A DNA stretch of 11,763 nt from JACDAL01 sp035646635 (GTDB taxonomy: Bacteria; Actinomycetota; CADDZG01; WHSQ01). The stretch covers positions 1 through 11,763 of the forward strand of contig DASRPA010000261.1 of the NCBI GenBank assembly GCA_035646635.1. Reading direction: 5' to 3'. The notes beneath the pieces were generated by a model that had not been told where the DNA came from, ran no database searches, and saw only the letters and a program-made list of their open reading frames with translations. A program made the translations under genes and the position numbers. Below, piece by piece: positions 1-6,222 of this stretch. Position 1 is the first letter of the stretch; each line of letters begins with the position of its first letter.

Positions 1-810
1 ATTCGCCGGCTCGCAAACCGCACGCACCGCAAGATCCTGGTGGCGGACGGTGCCATCGGCATGACCGGTGGCGTGGGGATCGCCCAAGAGTGGACGGGGA
101 ATGCAGACGACCCCGAACACTGGCGCGACACGCACGTGCGGGTGCGTGGGCCGGTCGTGCGCGGCCTCCAGGGAGCCTTTGCCGAGAACTGGCTCGAGGC
201 CACGGGCGAGGTGCTGGCGGGGGATGGTTATCTGCCGGCGCTGGGGCCGGTAAATGGCGGAGGCGCGATGCAGGTGATGCGCTCCAGCGCCGGGGTGGGC
301 GATACCGACGCGGAAGCGCTCTACTTCCTCGCTATTGCGTCGGCTCGGGAGTCGTTGGATTTGACCTCGGCATACTTCGCACCCCGCCCCGCCTTCATCG
401 AGGCGCTGGTTGAAGCTTCACATCGAGGTGTCGAGGTGCGGATCCTGGTGCCGGGGCCTCACATGGACAAGGAGATCGTGCGTCAGGCGGGGCGCTCGAC
501 CTACGAGCGGCTGCTGTCCGAAGGCGTGCGGATCTTCGAGTTCCAGCCCACGATGCTGCACGCCAAGTCCTTGGTGGTGGACGGCATTTGGAGCTCCGTC
601 GGTTCCGTCAACTTCGACAACCGAAGCTTTCAGCTCAACGACGAAGCCACGTTGTGTGTCCAGAGCCGGCGCTTCGCCGCGCAGCTATTGGAGGTCTTCG
701 AGCAGGACCTCGCTCACTCGAATGAGTTTCGCAGCGGGTACTGGGGAGAGCGCCCCCTGCGTCAACGGGCGTTCGAGCAGGCGGGCCGTATCATTCGCCG
801 TGAGCTGTAG
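1..810 (+). CDS. Cardiolipin synthase / phospholipase D family protein (5'-truncated by window)
   Basis: The reading frame is open from base 1, so the N-terminus lies outside the window; 269 residues are visible. Two HxKxxxxD (HKD) motifs are present: H9-K11-D16 (in THRKILVADG) and H187-K189-D194 (in LHAKSLVVDG). The second is followed by GSVNFDNRSFQLNDE, the typical C-terminal block of bacterial cardiolipin synthases. In this family the two HKD motifs form one active site at the membrane that joins phosphatidyl groups to make cardiolipin. Full-length members have roughly 400-490 residues, so an N-terminal portion, possibly with membrane segments, is missing. The GTG at 40 lies inside the first HKD motif and cannot be the true start. 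The gene is followed by a tandem hairpin array and faces a convergent gene. The PLD superfamily call is firm; substrate specificity is inferred from the second motif context. Confidence 0.9.
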   Translation: MRRLANRTHRKILVADGAIGMTGGVGIAQEWTGNADDPEHWRDTHVRVRGPVVRGLQGAFAENWLEATGEVLAGDGYLPALGPVNGGGAMQVMRSSAGVGDTDAEALYFLAIASARESLDLTSAYFAPRPAFIEALVEASHRGVEVRILVPGPHMDKEIVRQAGRSTYERLLSEGVRIFEFQPTMLHAKSLVVDGIWSSVGSVNFDNRSFQLNDEATLCVQSRRFAAQLLEVFEQDLAHSNEFRSGYWGERPLRQRAFEQAGRIIRREL

Positions 811-822
811 TGGCATTCTCTA

Positions 823-955
823 CCACGCGATCCTCCAGCGGATCGCTCATGCTCTATCCACGCGATCCTCCAGCGGATCGCTCATGCTCTATCCACGCGA
901 TCCTCCAGCGGATCGCTCATGCTCTATCCACGCGATCCTCCAGCGGATCGCTCAT
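823..955. repeat. Four-copy 35-bp tandem repeat, each with a 7-bp-stem hairpin
   Basis: Four identical 28-bp cores lie at 823-850, 858-885, 893-920 and 928-955, joined by the identical 7-bp linker GCTCTAT. The period is exactly 35 bp. Each core contains a perfect inverted repeat, GCGATCC-TCCAGC-GGATCGC (7-bp stem, 6-nt loop; first copy 827-846). Sequence just before copy 1 (about 812-822) looks like a decayed linker. The array starts 12 bp after the cardiolipin synthase stop, between convergent genes, and the minus-strand CDS ends inside it. The period is not a multiple of three, so each copy is in a different frame, which argues against a conserved coding role. A transcription-end or mRNA-stabilising role is possible, but there is no T-tract. 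Confidence 0.93.
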
Positions 956-2428
956 CGAGTTGGGGGAGGCACCATGTTCGCTTTGATATATCGCTTGTTC
1001 CGGGCGCGCATCCTGATCGGGCTGGCCGCCCGGTTGTTCCGGCTCTTCCGAAGCAGGGGGGCCGGGGGCCGTCGCCTCTGAGCGCGCCGCAGAGATAGGC
1101 CTCAGCCACAGGCCCACACAGGCACACTGCATTGTGTGTCCAACCACGCCAAGGAGATCGGCCTCGAGCGAGTCGAGATTGACGTGGTCTCTGAGACGCA
1201 ACCCGAAGGCGTCGATCGTCTTCTGGGCGTCATACTTGCGGCGGTTGAAGCGGCGGTCGATGAGCGCTTGGAAGCGGTTCTTGGCGGGGCGGAACAGGGC
1301 CGAGACCGCGAGGGTGGAGATCGTTGCCGCCACCGTGGAACCCCTCGTGACATCGCTGAACACCTGTTGCAGAAGGACAACGGCGGCAATATAGGCCAGG
1401 CCTAGGGATGCGGTTAGGCAGGCGTACACAAGTGCCCGGTTGACGAACAGGTCGATATCCCAGAGCCCGTAACGCAGCACCGAGACCGCGATAGAGAGTG
1501 GCAGAGCAAGCAATGCGACCGCCAGGAACGTCAAGAGGATCAGCTCGTAGAGGGCCTCCACCCGGGGAGTGACGACCGCCAGTCCCGGCAGTGCCTGACT
1601 CAGCCGAGGGCTGATCGCCACGAGCAACGGTGGCACGGCTGCGATAGTGCCGAGCGCCATGAGAACGAGCCGGGTTTGATGCTGGCGAGCGGGACTCGAG
1701 TCGAAGGCGTAGCGGTGCACCTGAGCGTAGAGTCCGGTGGCGGGGACGGCGACGATCCAGACGTATTGCAGCGGCAGGGGCCAGAGGTCGACCGCGAAGA
1801 TCGAGCCGGGGGCGAGCGACCACAGCAGGACGTGGGCGAGAACGGCGGCCGCTATCCAGCGCGTGAAGCGCGGGATGAAGCGGCCGTCTGGGAACAGATA
1901 GAGGAACAGGAGAAAGGACAAACCTCCCAGCGAGCGCCCGAAGAAGGGGAAGTCTGGCCGGAAGTTGCCCACCAAACTGACCGTCCAGCTCCATCCCGGG
2001 TGGTTGCTAGCGAGCAACGGGAGGGGAGCGAAAACCGAAGCTCCGAACGAGATGAGGGTCGCGGAGGTCAACCCCATCATCCAGTCACGCGACCCGCGCA
2101 CGAAGATGACCGCTGCGGTCACGACGAAAACAACGAAGCCCAGGACCCGGAAGACCAGATCGGCTCGCTCCACCAGTTCGAGGTTGAGCCCCAGCGCCTG
2201 AATTCCCGAGGCGAGGCGGGGGTTGAACGCGAACACCCCGACGGTCGACAGCGCGTTGAGCGAGCTATCCGAGGCGAGCGCCACGAAGGCCGCCACCGAG
2301 ACCACCAGCGCAAGCACCGTTAAGGCCGCCCACAGCCAGAGAAGCGCGGCCAGCCGCCACCCCTGAGTCGGGGCGCGCTCCGTCCCGATCGAGAGCAGCT
2401 GCCCCGCCATCACTCTTGTCTTCGCCAT
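917..2428 (-). CDS. Multi-pass membrane protein resembling the sensor half of a histidine kinase; no kinase domain
   Basis: 503 residues. ATG at 2428 has GAGGAC at 2435-2440 upstream; a second ATG at 2410 is possible. About ten hydrophobic segments are visible (roughly 25-52, 93-110, 116-140, 167-180, 190-210, 218-236, 254-273, 294-318, 331-355, 366-380), with LFPDGRFIPRFTRW at 178-191. A cytoplasmic block follows: DRRFNRRKYDAQKTIDAF (391-408), then RLRDHVNLDSLEADLLGVVGHTMQ to LWLRP (440-444). This arrangement occurs upstream of GAF or kinase domains in actinobacterial and chloroflexal sensor kinases, but no HisKA or HATPase region follows. Instead there is a 59-residue Pro/Glu/Gln-rich tail that ends within the tandem repeats. 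The paralogue at 8165-9370 stops one residue after the LWLRP block, so the tail is probably not conserved. Role unknown; membrane sensing or partner binding is inference. Confidence 0.8.
   Translation of the reverse strand: MAKTRVMAGQLLSIGTERAPTQGWRLAALLWLWAALTVLALVVSVAAFVALASDSSLNALSTVGVFAFNPRLASGIQALGLNLELVERADLVFRVLGFVVFVVTAAVIFVRGSRDWMMGLTSATLISFGASVFAPLPLLASNHPGWSWTVSLVGNFRPDFPFFGRSLGGLSFLLFLYLFPDGRFIPRFTRWIAAAVLAHVLLWSLAPGSIFAVDLWPLPLQYVWIVAVPATGLYAQVHRYAFDSSPARQHQTRLVLMALGTIAAVPPLLVAISPRLSQALPGLAVVTPRVEALYELILLTFLAVALLALPLSIAVSVLRYGLWDIDLFVNRALVYACLTASLGLAYIAAVVLLQQVFSDVTRGSTVAATISTLAVSALFRPAKNRFQALIDRRFNRRKYDAQKTIDAFGLRLRDHVNLDSLEADLLGVVGHTMQCACVGLWLRPISAARSEATAPGPPASEEPEQPGGQPDQDARPEQAIYQSEHGASPNSMSDPLEDRVDRA
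962..969 (+). promoter_or_regulatory. Shine-Dalgarno sequence for the 35-aa ORF
   Basis: GGGGGAGG lies 4 nt before the ATG at 974. It is one of the strongest ribosome-binding-like sequences in the window and is the main reason to take the small ORF at 974 seriously. Confidence 0.5.
974..1081 (+). CDS. Possible 35-aa Arg-rich hydrophobic membrane peptide
   Basis: A 36-codon ORF starts with ATG at 974, 4 nt after GGGGGAGG, and ends in TGA. The peptide begins MFALIYRLFRAR and continues ILIGLAARLFRLFRSR, then a GAGGRRL tail. It carries nine arginines among large hydrophobic residues and no acidic residue. The Arg spacing (7, 10, 12, 20, 23, 26, 28) would place the positive charges along one side of an amphipathic helix. 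It lies directly downstream of the 35-bp repeat array and is antisense to the non-conserved tail of the minus-strand gene 917-2428. I do not recognise a family. It could be a small membrane protein, a cationic toxin-like peptide, or a chance ORF opposite a GC-rich coding sequence. The strong ribosome binding site and composition favour a real gene, with moderate to low certainty. Confidence 0.4.
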   Translation: MFALIYRLFRARILIGLAARLFRLFRSRGAGGRRL

Positions 2429-2506
2429 ATCCTTGTCCTCATCATGAGCGCGGGCGTCACGAAACCGTTACGCCCGGCCAACGCCCTGAGCTCCGCCCAC
2501 GCCCGC

Positions 2507-2580
2507 GGTGGCAAATGTCCACGGTTCGCTTCTGCCCACCGAAAACGGTGGGGAGATGTCCACGGTTCGCTGTGACCACC
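2507..2580. repeat. Twin 40-bp GGTGG...CCACC element, copy pair 1
   Basis: Two units in direct orientation. Unit a has GGTGG at 2507-2511 and CCACC at 2536-2540; unit b has GGTGG at 2547-2551 and CCACC at 2576-2580. Each encloses 24 nt, and a 6-nt linker separates the units. A 16-nt core, ATGTCCACGGTTCGCT, is identical in both (2515-2530 and 2556-2571). The GGTGG/CCACC ends are complementary, so each unit can form a 5-bp stem with a 24-nt loop. The pair lies between the divergent genes 917-2428 and 2572-3255 and overlaps the start of the second. A pair with the same layout but a different core lies at 9599-9674. It could be paired operators, a REP-like element or insertion sequence end remnants. 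Confidence 0.75.
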
Positions 2581-3255
2581 ACAGCACGACGGATCCGAGC
2601 CGTGCATCGCCGCCTCCTCCGGGCATACGGCCCGATCAAGGTGCAGCAGAAAGGTCCTATCGTCGACTGCCTCGTCGGGACGGTCCTCTCGCAGCACACC
2701 TCTGACATCAACTCTGAGCGGGCCTGGCGCGCCCTGAAGGAGCGCTGGCCGTCCTGGGATGCGTTCGCCGAGGCATCCTTGGATGAGATCGAAGAGGCGA
2801 TCCGCCCAGGGGGCCTGGCTCGGCTCAAGGCTCCGCGCATCAGGGCGATTCTCGACGAGATTCTAGAGCGCGAGGGGCGGGTCGATCTGTCAAACCTCGA
2901 GCCCCTGGCGGACGATGAGGTCTACGCCTACCTGCGGTCGCTCCCCGGCGTGGGCCCCAAGACTGCGGATTGCGTGCTGGCCTTCTCGATGCAACGAGAC
3001 GCCTTCCCCATCGATACCCATGTGCACAGAGTGGTCGGCCGGCTCGGTTGGGTGTCGGAGAAGACCTCGGCTGAGGCCGCGAGCCGGGAACTGAATGCCA
3101 GCATCCCCTCAGATCTGCGCTATGAGCTGCACGTGGCCATGATCGAGCACGGCCGCCGCACCTGCCGCGCACGCCGGCCGCTGTGCTCTGAGTGTCCTGT
3201 GTTCGACCTCTGCGAGGCCGGCGCAAGCCTGCTGGCCGACGGCTCGGCCGTCTAG
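2572..3255 (+). CDS. nth: Endonuclease III (HhH-GPD DNA glycosylase/AP lyase)
   Basis: This base-excision-repair enzyme removes oxidised pyrimidines and nicks abasic sites. With the GTG start at 2572 it has 227 residues (E. coli Nth: 211). The helix-hairpin-helix LPGVGPKTA carries the expected catalytic lysine K130, and PIDTHVHR carries the catalytic aspartate D148, with the same 18-residue spacing as K120/D138 in E. coli. Four cysteines, C198-x6-C205-x2-C208-x5-C214, match the family's 4Fe-4S cluster loop. The SQHTSD sequence replaces the E. coli SAQATD. The start is uncertain: the frame stays open upstream to ATG 2515 and TTG 2416, but those additions lie in the twin repeat and look non-homologous; GTG 2602 is also possible. 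No well-placed Shine-Dalgarno precedes 2572. Family assignment is very secure. Confidence 0.93.
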   Translation: MTTTARRIRAVHRRLLRAYGPIKVQQKGPIVDCLVGTVLSQHTSDINSERAWRALKERWPSWDAFAEASLDEIEEAIRPGGLARLKAPRIRAILDEILEREGRVDLSNLEPLADDEVYAYLRSLPGVGPKTADCVLAFSMQRDAFPIDTHVHRVVGRLGWVSEKTSAEAASRELNASIPSDLRYELHVAMIEHGRRTCRARRPLCSECPVFDLCEAGASLLADGSAV

Positions 3256-3304
3256 CCGGCCCGCGCCGCGGCCCCGCCCCGAGCCCCCGGCCCTGGATCT
3301 AGCC

Positions 3305-3366
3305 CGGTACTCAAACGCGCGCAGAGAGCGCCTGAGTACCGATTCCGTACCTGAAAGCGCGCCGAG
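3305..3366. repeat. Hairpin with 9-bp perfect stem followed by a degenerate second copy at 40 bp
   Basis: CGGTACTCA (3305-3313) pairs perfectly with TGAGTACCG (3333-3341) around a 19-nt loop that itself contains GCGC/GCGC. Forty bases after the first GTAC (3307), a second GTAC (3347) starts a similar but imperfect segment: GTACTCAAACGCGCGCAGAG versus GTACCTGAAAGCGCGCCGAG. The element lies 50 bp after nth and has no following T-run. It may act as a terminator for nth or be a REP-like repeat. Confidence 0.6.
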
Positions 3367-3434
3367 CGCGATCCACTACCAAGTGCGTGTCGGCAGCGCT
3401 GGGGTCGGCGCCAGGCTTGGGCACGCGCCTCAAC

Positions 3435-3440
3435 TATCGT
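3435..3440 (+). promoter_or_regulatory. Possible -10 element of a leaderless promoter
   Basis: TATCGT fits TANNNT and lies 7 nt before the ATG at 3448, the spacing expected when transcription starts at the start codon. No Shine-Dalgarno precedes this ATG, consistent with a leaderless mRNA. No convincing -35 is visible, so this is tentative. Confidence 0.25.
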
Positions 3441-3447
3441 TTCGGCC

Positions 3448-4356
3448 ATGGAAGTTTCAGAGCAGCGTCCCGCCCTGCCCGTGGTCAAGCGAGTCGTCTT
3501 CGTGATCCTCGTGCTGGCGTCCATCCTGTTCACCGCTCTGCTCACCCCTCTTCCCTACCTTGTCCTGGGCTGGTTCGTGGAGCTCGGACCGAACGAGTTG
3601 TCGCATAGGGTGCACGAGATCTCCTTCGGCGCCCTCTTCGTCCTTCCGTTGGTGGGCCTGGTGGCGCAACTGCGTCGCCCCGACACAAAGGTTGCGCCGA
3701 TGTATCAGGTCCTTCTTCCCTTGGCGACGACGATCGTCGTGCTGGCGCTGGTGGCCGGCCAGGGGAATCCGTCCATGATCGTGTTCGTGGTCATGCCCCT
3801 CCTCATAATCCTTTTCCATCCGGCGCGGCCCCAGGTGCTGCGACCGTCCCTTGCTCCCAGCCCTCTGCTGCTGGGCCTGGCTGTGCTGGCGACCGTTCCC
3901 CTGCTGTTCTTTGCCGTCGGTCAGTTGCGCGTCTCAAGGGAGGCCGGCCGGATCGCCCCCCAGGTGTTCGACTCGTTGCCGGAGGACGCCACCGACGCCG
4001 AGGTCGACAGGGCCCTCAAGAGGGCGGCGTCGGGGGAGGCGCTGGAGGCCGTCGAGCACTACGGGCCGCATTGGTCGGCGATGGGCGCATTCGCGCTGTC
4101 GATCGTGGCTTCCTCCTTCATCGCCGCGTCGAGAGCACCTGGCTGGCGCCTCACGGCGTGGACGACGGCGGCCGTGACCATTCTCTTTGGGGTCGCCTCG
4201 CTCGTCTTTCCAGCCGACGCCTCCGCGCTCGGGGGCTTGTGGGCTGTGCTCGCGATTCTGTGGGGTGTAGCACTGGTGGTCCTCTCCGCGCGAGAGAGCT
4301 CGGCTGCGCCGGACGTGGCCCCGATCCCGGCGAGTTCGCCCTCCGCAGCCGGATAG
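3448..4356 (+). CDS. Eight-transmembrane protein of unknown function
   Basis: 302 residues, ATG start without a Shine-Dalgarno. Eight hydrophobic segments are visible at about 16-42, 55-74, 86-104, 109-124, 137-157, 210-228, 234-253 and 261-279. Between segments 5 and 6 lies a roughly 50-residue polar loop (160-209) rich in Ala, Glu, Asp and Arg, ending in EHYGPHWSAMG. Histidines H53 and H56 before TM2 and H205 and H209 before TM6 stand near the membrane surface and could bind a metal or haem, but nothing confirms this. The C-terminus is a short Pro/Ser/Ala tail. No transporter or enzyme family is recognised. It lies 69 bp upstream of the ABC exporter pair on the same strand and could be co-transcribed as an accessory protein; this is inference. 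Confidence 0.75.
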   Translation: MEVSEQRPALPVVKRVVFVILVLASILFTALLTPLPYLVLGWFVELGPNELSHRVHEISFGALFVLPLVGLVAQLRRPDTKVAPMYQVLLPLATTIVVLALVAGQGNPSMIVFVVMPLLIILFHPARPQVLRPSLAPSPLLLGLAVLATVPLLFFAVGQLRVSREAGRIAPQVFDSLPEDATDAEVDRALKRAASGEALEAVEHYGPHWSAMGAFALSIVASSFIAASRAPGWRLTAWTTAAVTILFGVASLVFPADASALGGLWAVLAILWGVALVVLSARESSAAPDVAPIPASSPSAAG

Positions 4357-4416
4357 ACTCGTCACTTCCCGGTCGTCCTCATGGGCGGCCGCTACGGGCC
4401 CTCGATCTGACTCGCT

Positions 4417-4420
4417 GGAG
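4417..4420 (+). promoter_or_regulatory. Ribosome binding site deciding the ABC subunit 1 start
   Basis: GGAG lies 5 nt before ATG 4426. The in-frame GTG at 4420 overlaps this site, so ATG 4426 is the better start. Confidence 0.55.
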
Positions 4421-4425
4421 TGGCC

Positions 4426-6222
4426 ATGCGCGCTGAAGCTCGCCGCAACGAAGAACAACGCTCTGTGTTCGGGCGCGGGATTCGGATCATCGTGTCCTAC
4501 GTCAGGATGCACCCGCTCCCGTTTGCGATCTCGCTGGTCGGCGGGGTCCTGTACTCGGCCGCCACAGTGGCCTCGACAATCATCCTGGGCCGGGTCACCG
4601 ACGAGATCATCTATCCCGCCTTTGAATCGGGCGTGGACACGAGAACCTTGTGGGGAGGAGTTGTGGCGCTCGTCTGCGTAGTGGCAGTGCGCGCCGGAGC
4701 CATCGTCCTGCGCCGCTATTTCGCCGGGATGACCTCCTACAGGATGCAGGCGTCCTTGAGGATCAGGGTGATCGAGCGCTACCGGGACCTGCCGCTCGCC
4801 TTCCACCGCTCTCGGCCGGCGGGCGAGCTGCTCGCTCACGCAGAGGCCGACGTCCAGGCCGCGACCGATGTGCTGAATCCCGTTCCGTTCTCGGTCACCG
4901 TGATCTTCCTGGTGCTGTTCGCAGTCATATCCCTGATCCTGACCGATCCCCTGCTCGCCTCTGTGGGGCTGGTGATCCTGCCGCTTCTCGGTCTGCTGAA
5001 TCGCCTCTACGGGCGGACTGTCGAGCCCGCGGCAACCGCAGCGCAGCAGGCCATCGGCGAAGTGTCGGCGGTCGCTCACGAGAGCATCGACGGCGCGCTG
5101 GTGGTTAAGACCCTCGGTCGTGAGGATTCCGAGGTGTCCCGCTTCGATCAAAGGGCCGCCGTGCTGGAGCAGGAGCGAGTGCGCATGGGCAGGCTCCGAG
5201 CCGCCTTCGAGCCCGCCTTCGAGACCGTTCCCAATCTCGGCATCATTGCGTTGCTTGCGATGGGAGCATGGCGGCTGTCCACGGGGGCCGTGACGATTGG
5301 AACGCTGGTCCAGCTCGTGAGCCTGTTCCAGCTGCTTGCTTTTCCCATGCGGATGATCGGCTTCGTGCTGGCGTTGATACCGCGTGCGGTCGTGGGCCGG
5401 GAGCGGCTTCAGGGCATTTTCGTGGAGCCGTCTTCGCTGGGAACCCCAGAGCAGGCGGCCGACCTTCCCGCAGGGCCGGTGGGAGTCTCGGTGCGCTCGG
5501 TCGCTTTCTCCTACAGCGAGCACAGGGTCCTGAACAAGCTGAGCTTCGAAGTAGCTGCCGACGAGTCCGTGGCCCTGGTCGGGCCCACAGGGGCGGGCAA
5601 GAGCACCCTTGCAGAGCTGCTCGTGCGTCTCGCAGACCCAGATGAAGGGACGATCCTGCTCGGCGGCATCGACCTGCGTCAGATCGCGCCGGGTCACCTG
5701 CGCCAAAGCGCTGCGGTCGTGTTCCAGCGCAGCTTCATGTTCGCGAGCAGCGTGAAGGACAACATCGCGCTGGACTCCCAAGCATCCGAGGAGGAGGTGG
5801 CGGAGGCCGCCCGCCGAGCGCAGGCCGACGACTTCATCCGGGCGCTTCCAGAAGGCTACGACACGGTCGTGGGGGAGCGGGGGGTGACCCTGTCCGGAGG
5901 ACAGCGCCAGCGGATTGCTCTGGCGCGCGCCCTGGCGCAAAAGCCGCGCCTCTTGATCCTCGACGACGCCACCTCGGCGGTCGATCCCACCGTCGAGGCG
6001 GCAATCCTCAACGGCTTGCGTGCGGAGCTCAACACGACGCTGATCGTGATTGCGTACCGGGTCTCGGCCATCGCCCTTGCGGATCGCGTCCTGTTCCTCG
6101 AGGGGGGCCGGATCCAGGCCTCCGGTAAGCACGAGGAGCTCATGAGCTTTGCCCCCTACGAGGCCATGGTGCGGGCGTACGAGCTGGGGGCCGGGGCGGC
6201 GAGGGTGAGGGCCGGGCGATGA
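4426..6222 (+). CDS. Heterodimeric ABC exporter subunit 1 (TMD-NBD fusion, degenerate ATP site)
   Basis: 598 residues: an N-terminal six-helix exporter membrane domain (about 25-310) and a nucleotide-binding domain (about 345-575). Walker A is GPTGAGKST (386-394), the Q-loop is Q434, and the signature LSGGQ (489-493) is canonical. Walker B, LLILDDATSAVD, has Asp (D514) where the catalytic Glu normally sits, and the H-loop reads IAYRVS, with Tyr544 in place of His. Its own Walker A/B half-site should therefore hydrolyse poorly, while its intact LSGGQ completes the active site of subunit 2. This is the known asymmetry of heterodimeric exporters such as TM287/288 and BmrCD. The partner gene overlaps by 4 bp (ATGA), indicating translational coupling. 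The substrate cannot be told from sequence; lipids, peptides or drugs are usual. The family call is firm. Confidence 0.93.
   Translation: MRAEARRNEEQRSVFGRGIRIIVSYVRMHPLPFAISLVGGVLYSAATVASTIILGRVTDEIIYPAFESGVDTRTLWGGVVALVCVVAVRAGAIVLRRYFAGMTSYRMQASLRIRVIERYRDLPLAFHRSRPAGELLAHAEADVQAATDVLNPVPFSVTVIFLVLFAVISLILTDPLLASVGLVILPLLGLLNRLYGRTVEPAATAAQQAIGEVSAVAHESIDGALVVKTLGREDSEVSRFDQRAAVLEQERVRMGRLRAAFEPAFETVPNLGIIALLAMGAWRLSTGAVTIGTLVQLVSLFQLLAFPMRMIGFVLALIPRAVVGRERLQGIFVEPSSLGTPEQAADLPAGPVGVSVRSVAFSYSEHRVLNKLSFEVAADESVALVGPTGAGKSTLAELLVRLADPDEGTILLGGIDLRQIAPGHLRQSAAVVFQRSFMFASSVKDNIALDSQASEEEVAEAARRAQADDFIRALPEGYDTVVGERGVTLSGGQRQRIALARALAQKPRLLILDDATSAVDPTVEAAILNGLRAELNTTLIVIAYRVSAIALADRVLFLEGGRIQASGKHEELMSFAPYEAMVRAYELGAGAARVRAGR

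Larger units (their letters stand above)
3256..3447. other. Intergenic region after nth: no gene seen
   Basis: The first 50 bases are almost pure G+C (CCGGCCCGCGCCGCGG...). The middle holds the dyad and its decayed copy described separately, and the end holds a weak promoter-like TATCGT. I see no RNA gene or coding ORF. Confidence 0.5.

Noticed and set aside
823..955. CRISPR array
   Set aside because: Repeat and linker are both identical in every copy and the linker is only 7 bp; there are no unique spacers and no cas genes.
410..1081. 223-aa plus-strand ORF running through the repeat array
   Set aside because: It overlaps the HKD-bearing frame and is Arg/Ser/Cys-rich, as expected for an out-of-frame reading of high-GC coding sequence; only its last 35 codons have an independent ribosome binding site.
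2416..2571. N-terminal extension of nth from TTG 2416
   Set aside because: Weak start codon, overlap with the divergent gene's start, Pro/Arg/His-rich sequence unlike endonuclease III, and passage through the repeat.
3934..6132. 732-aa minus-strand ORF opposite the ABC exporter gene
   Set aside because: Low-complexity His/Arg/Gly/Gln composition with no motif, antisense to a complete ABC subunit with all its motifs; a typical GC-driven shadow frame.
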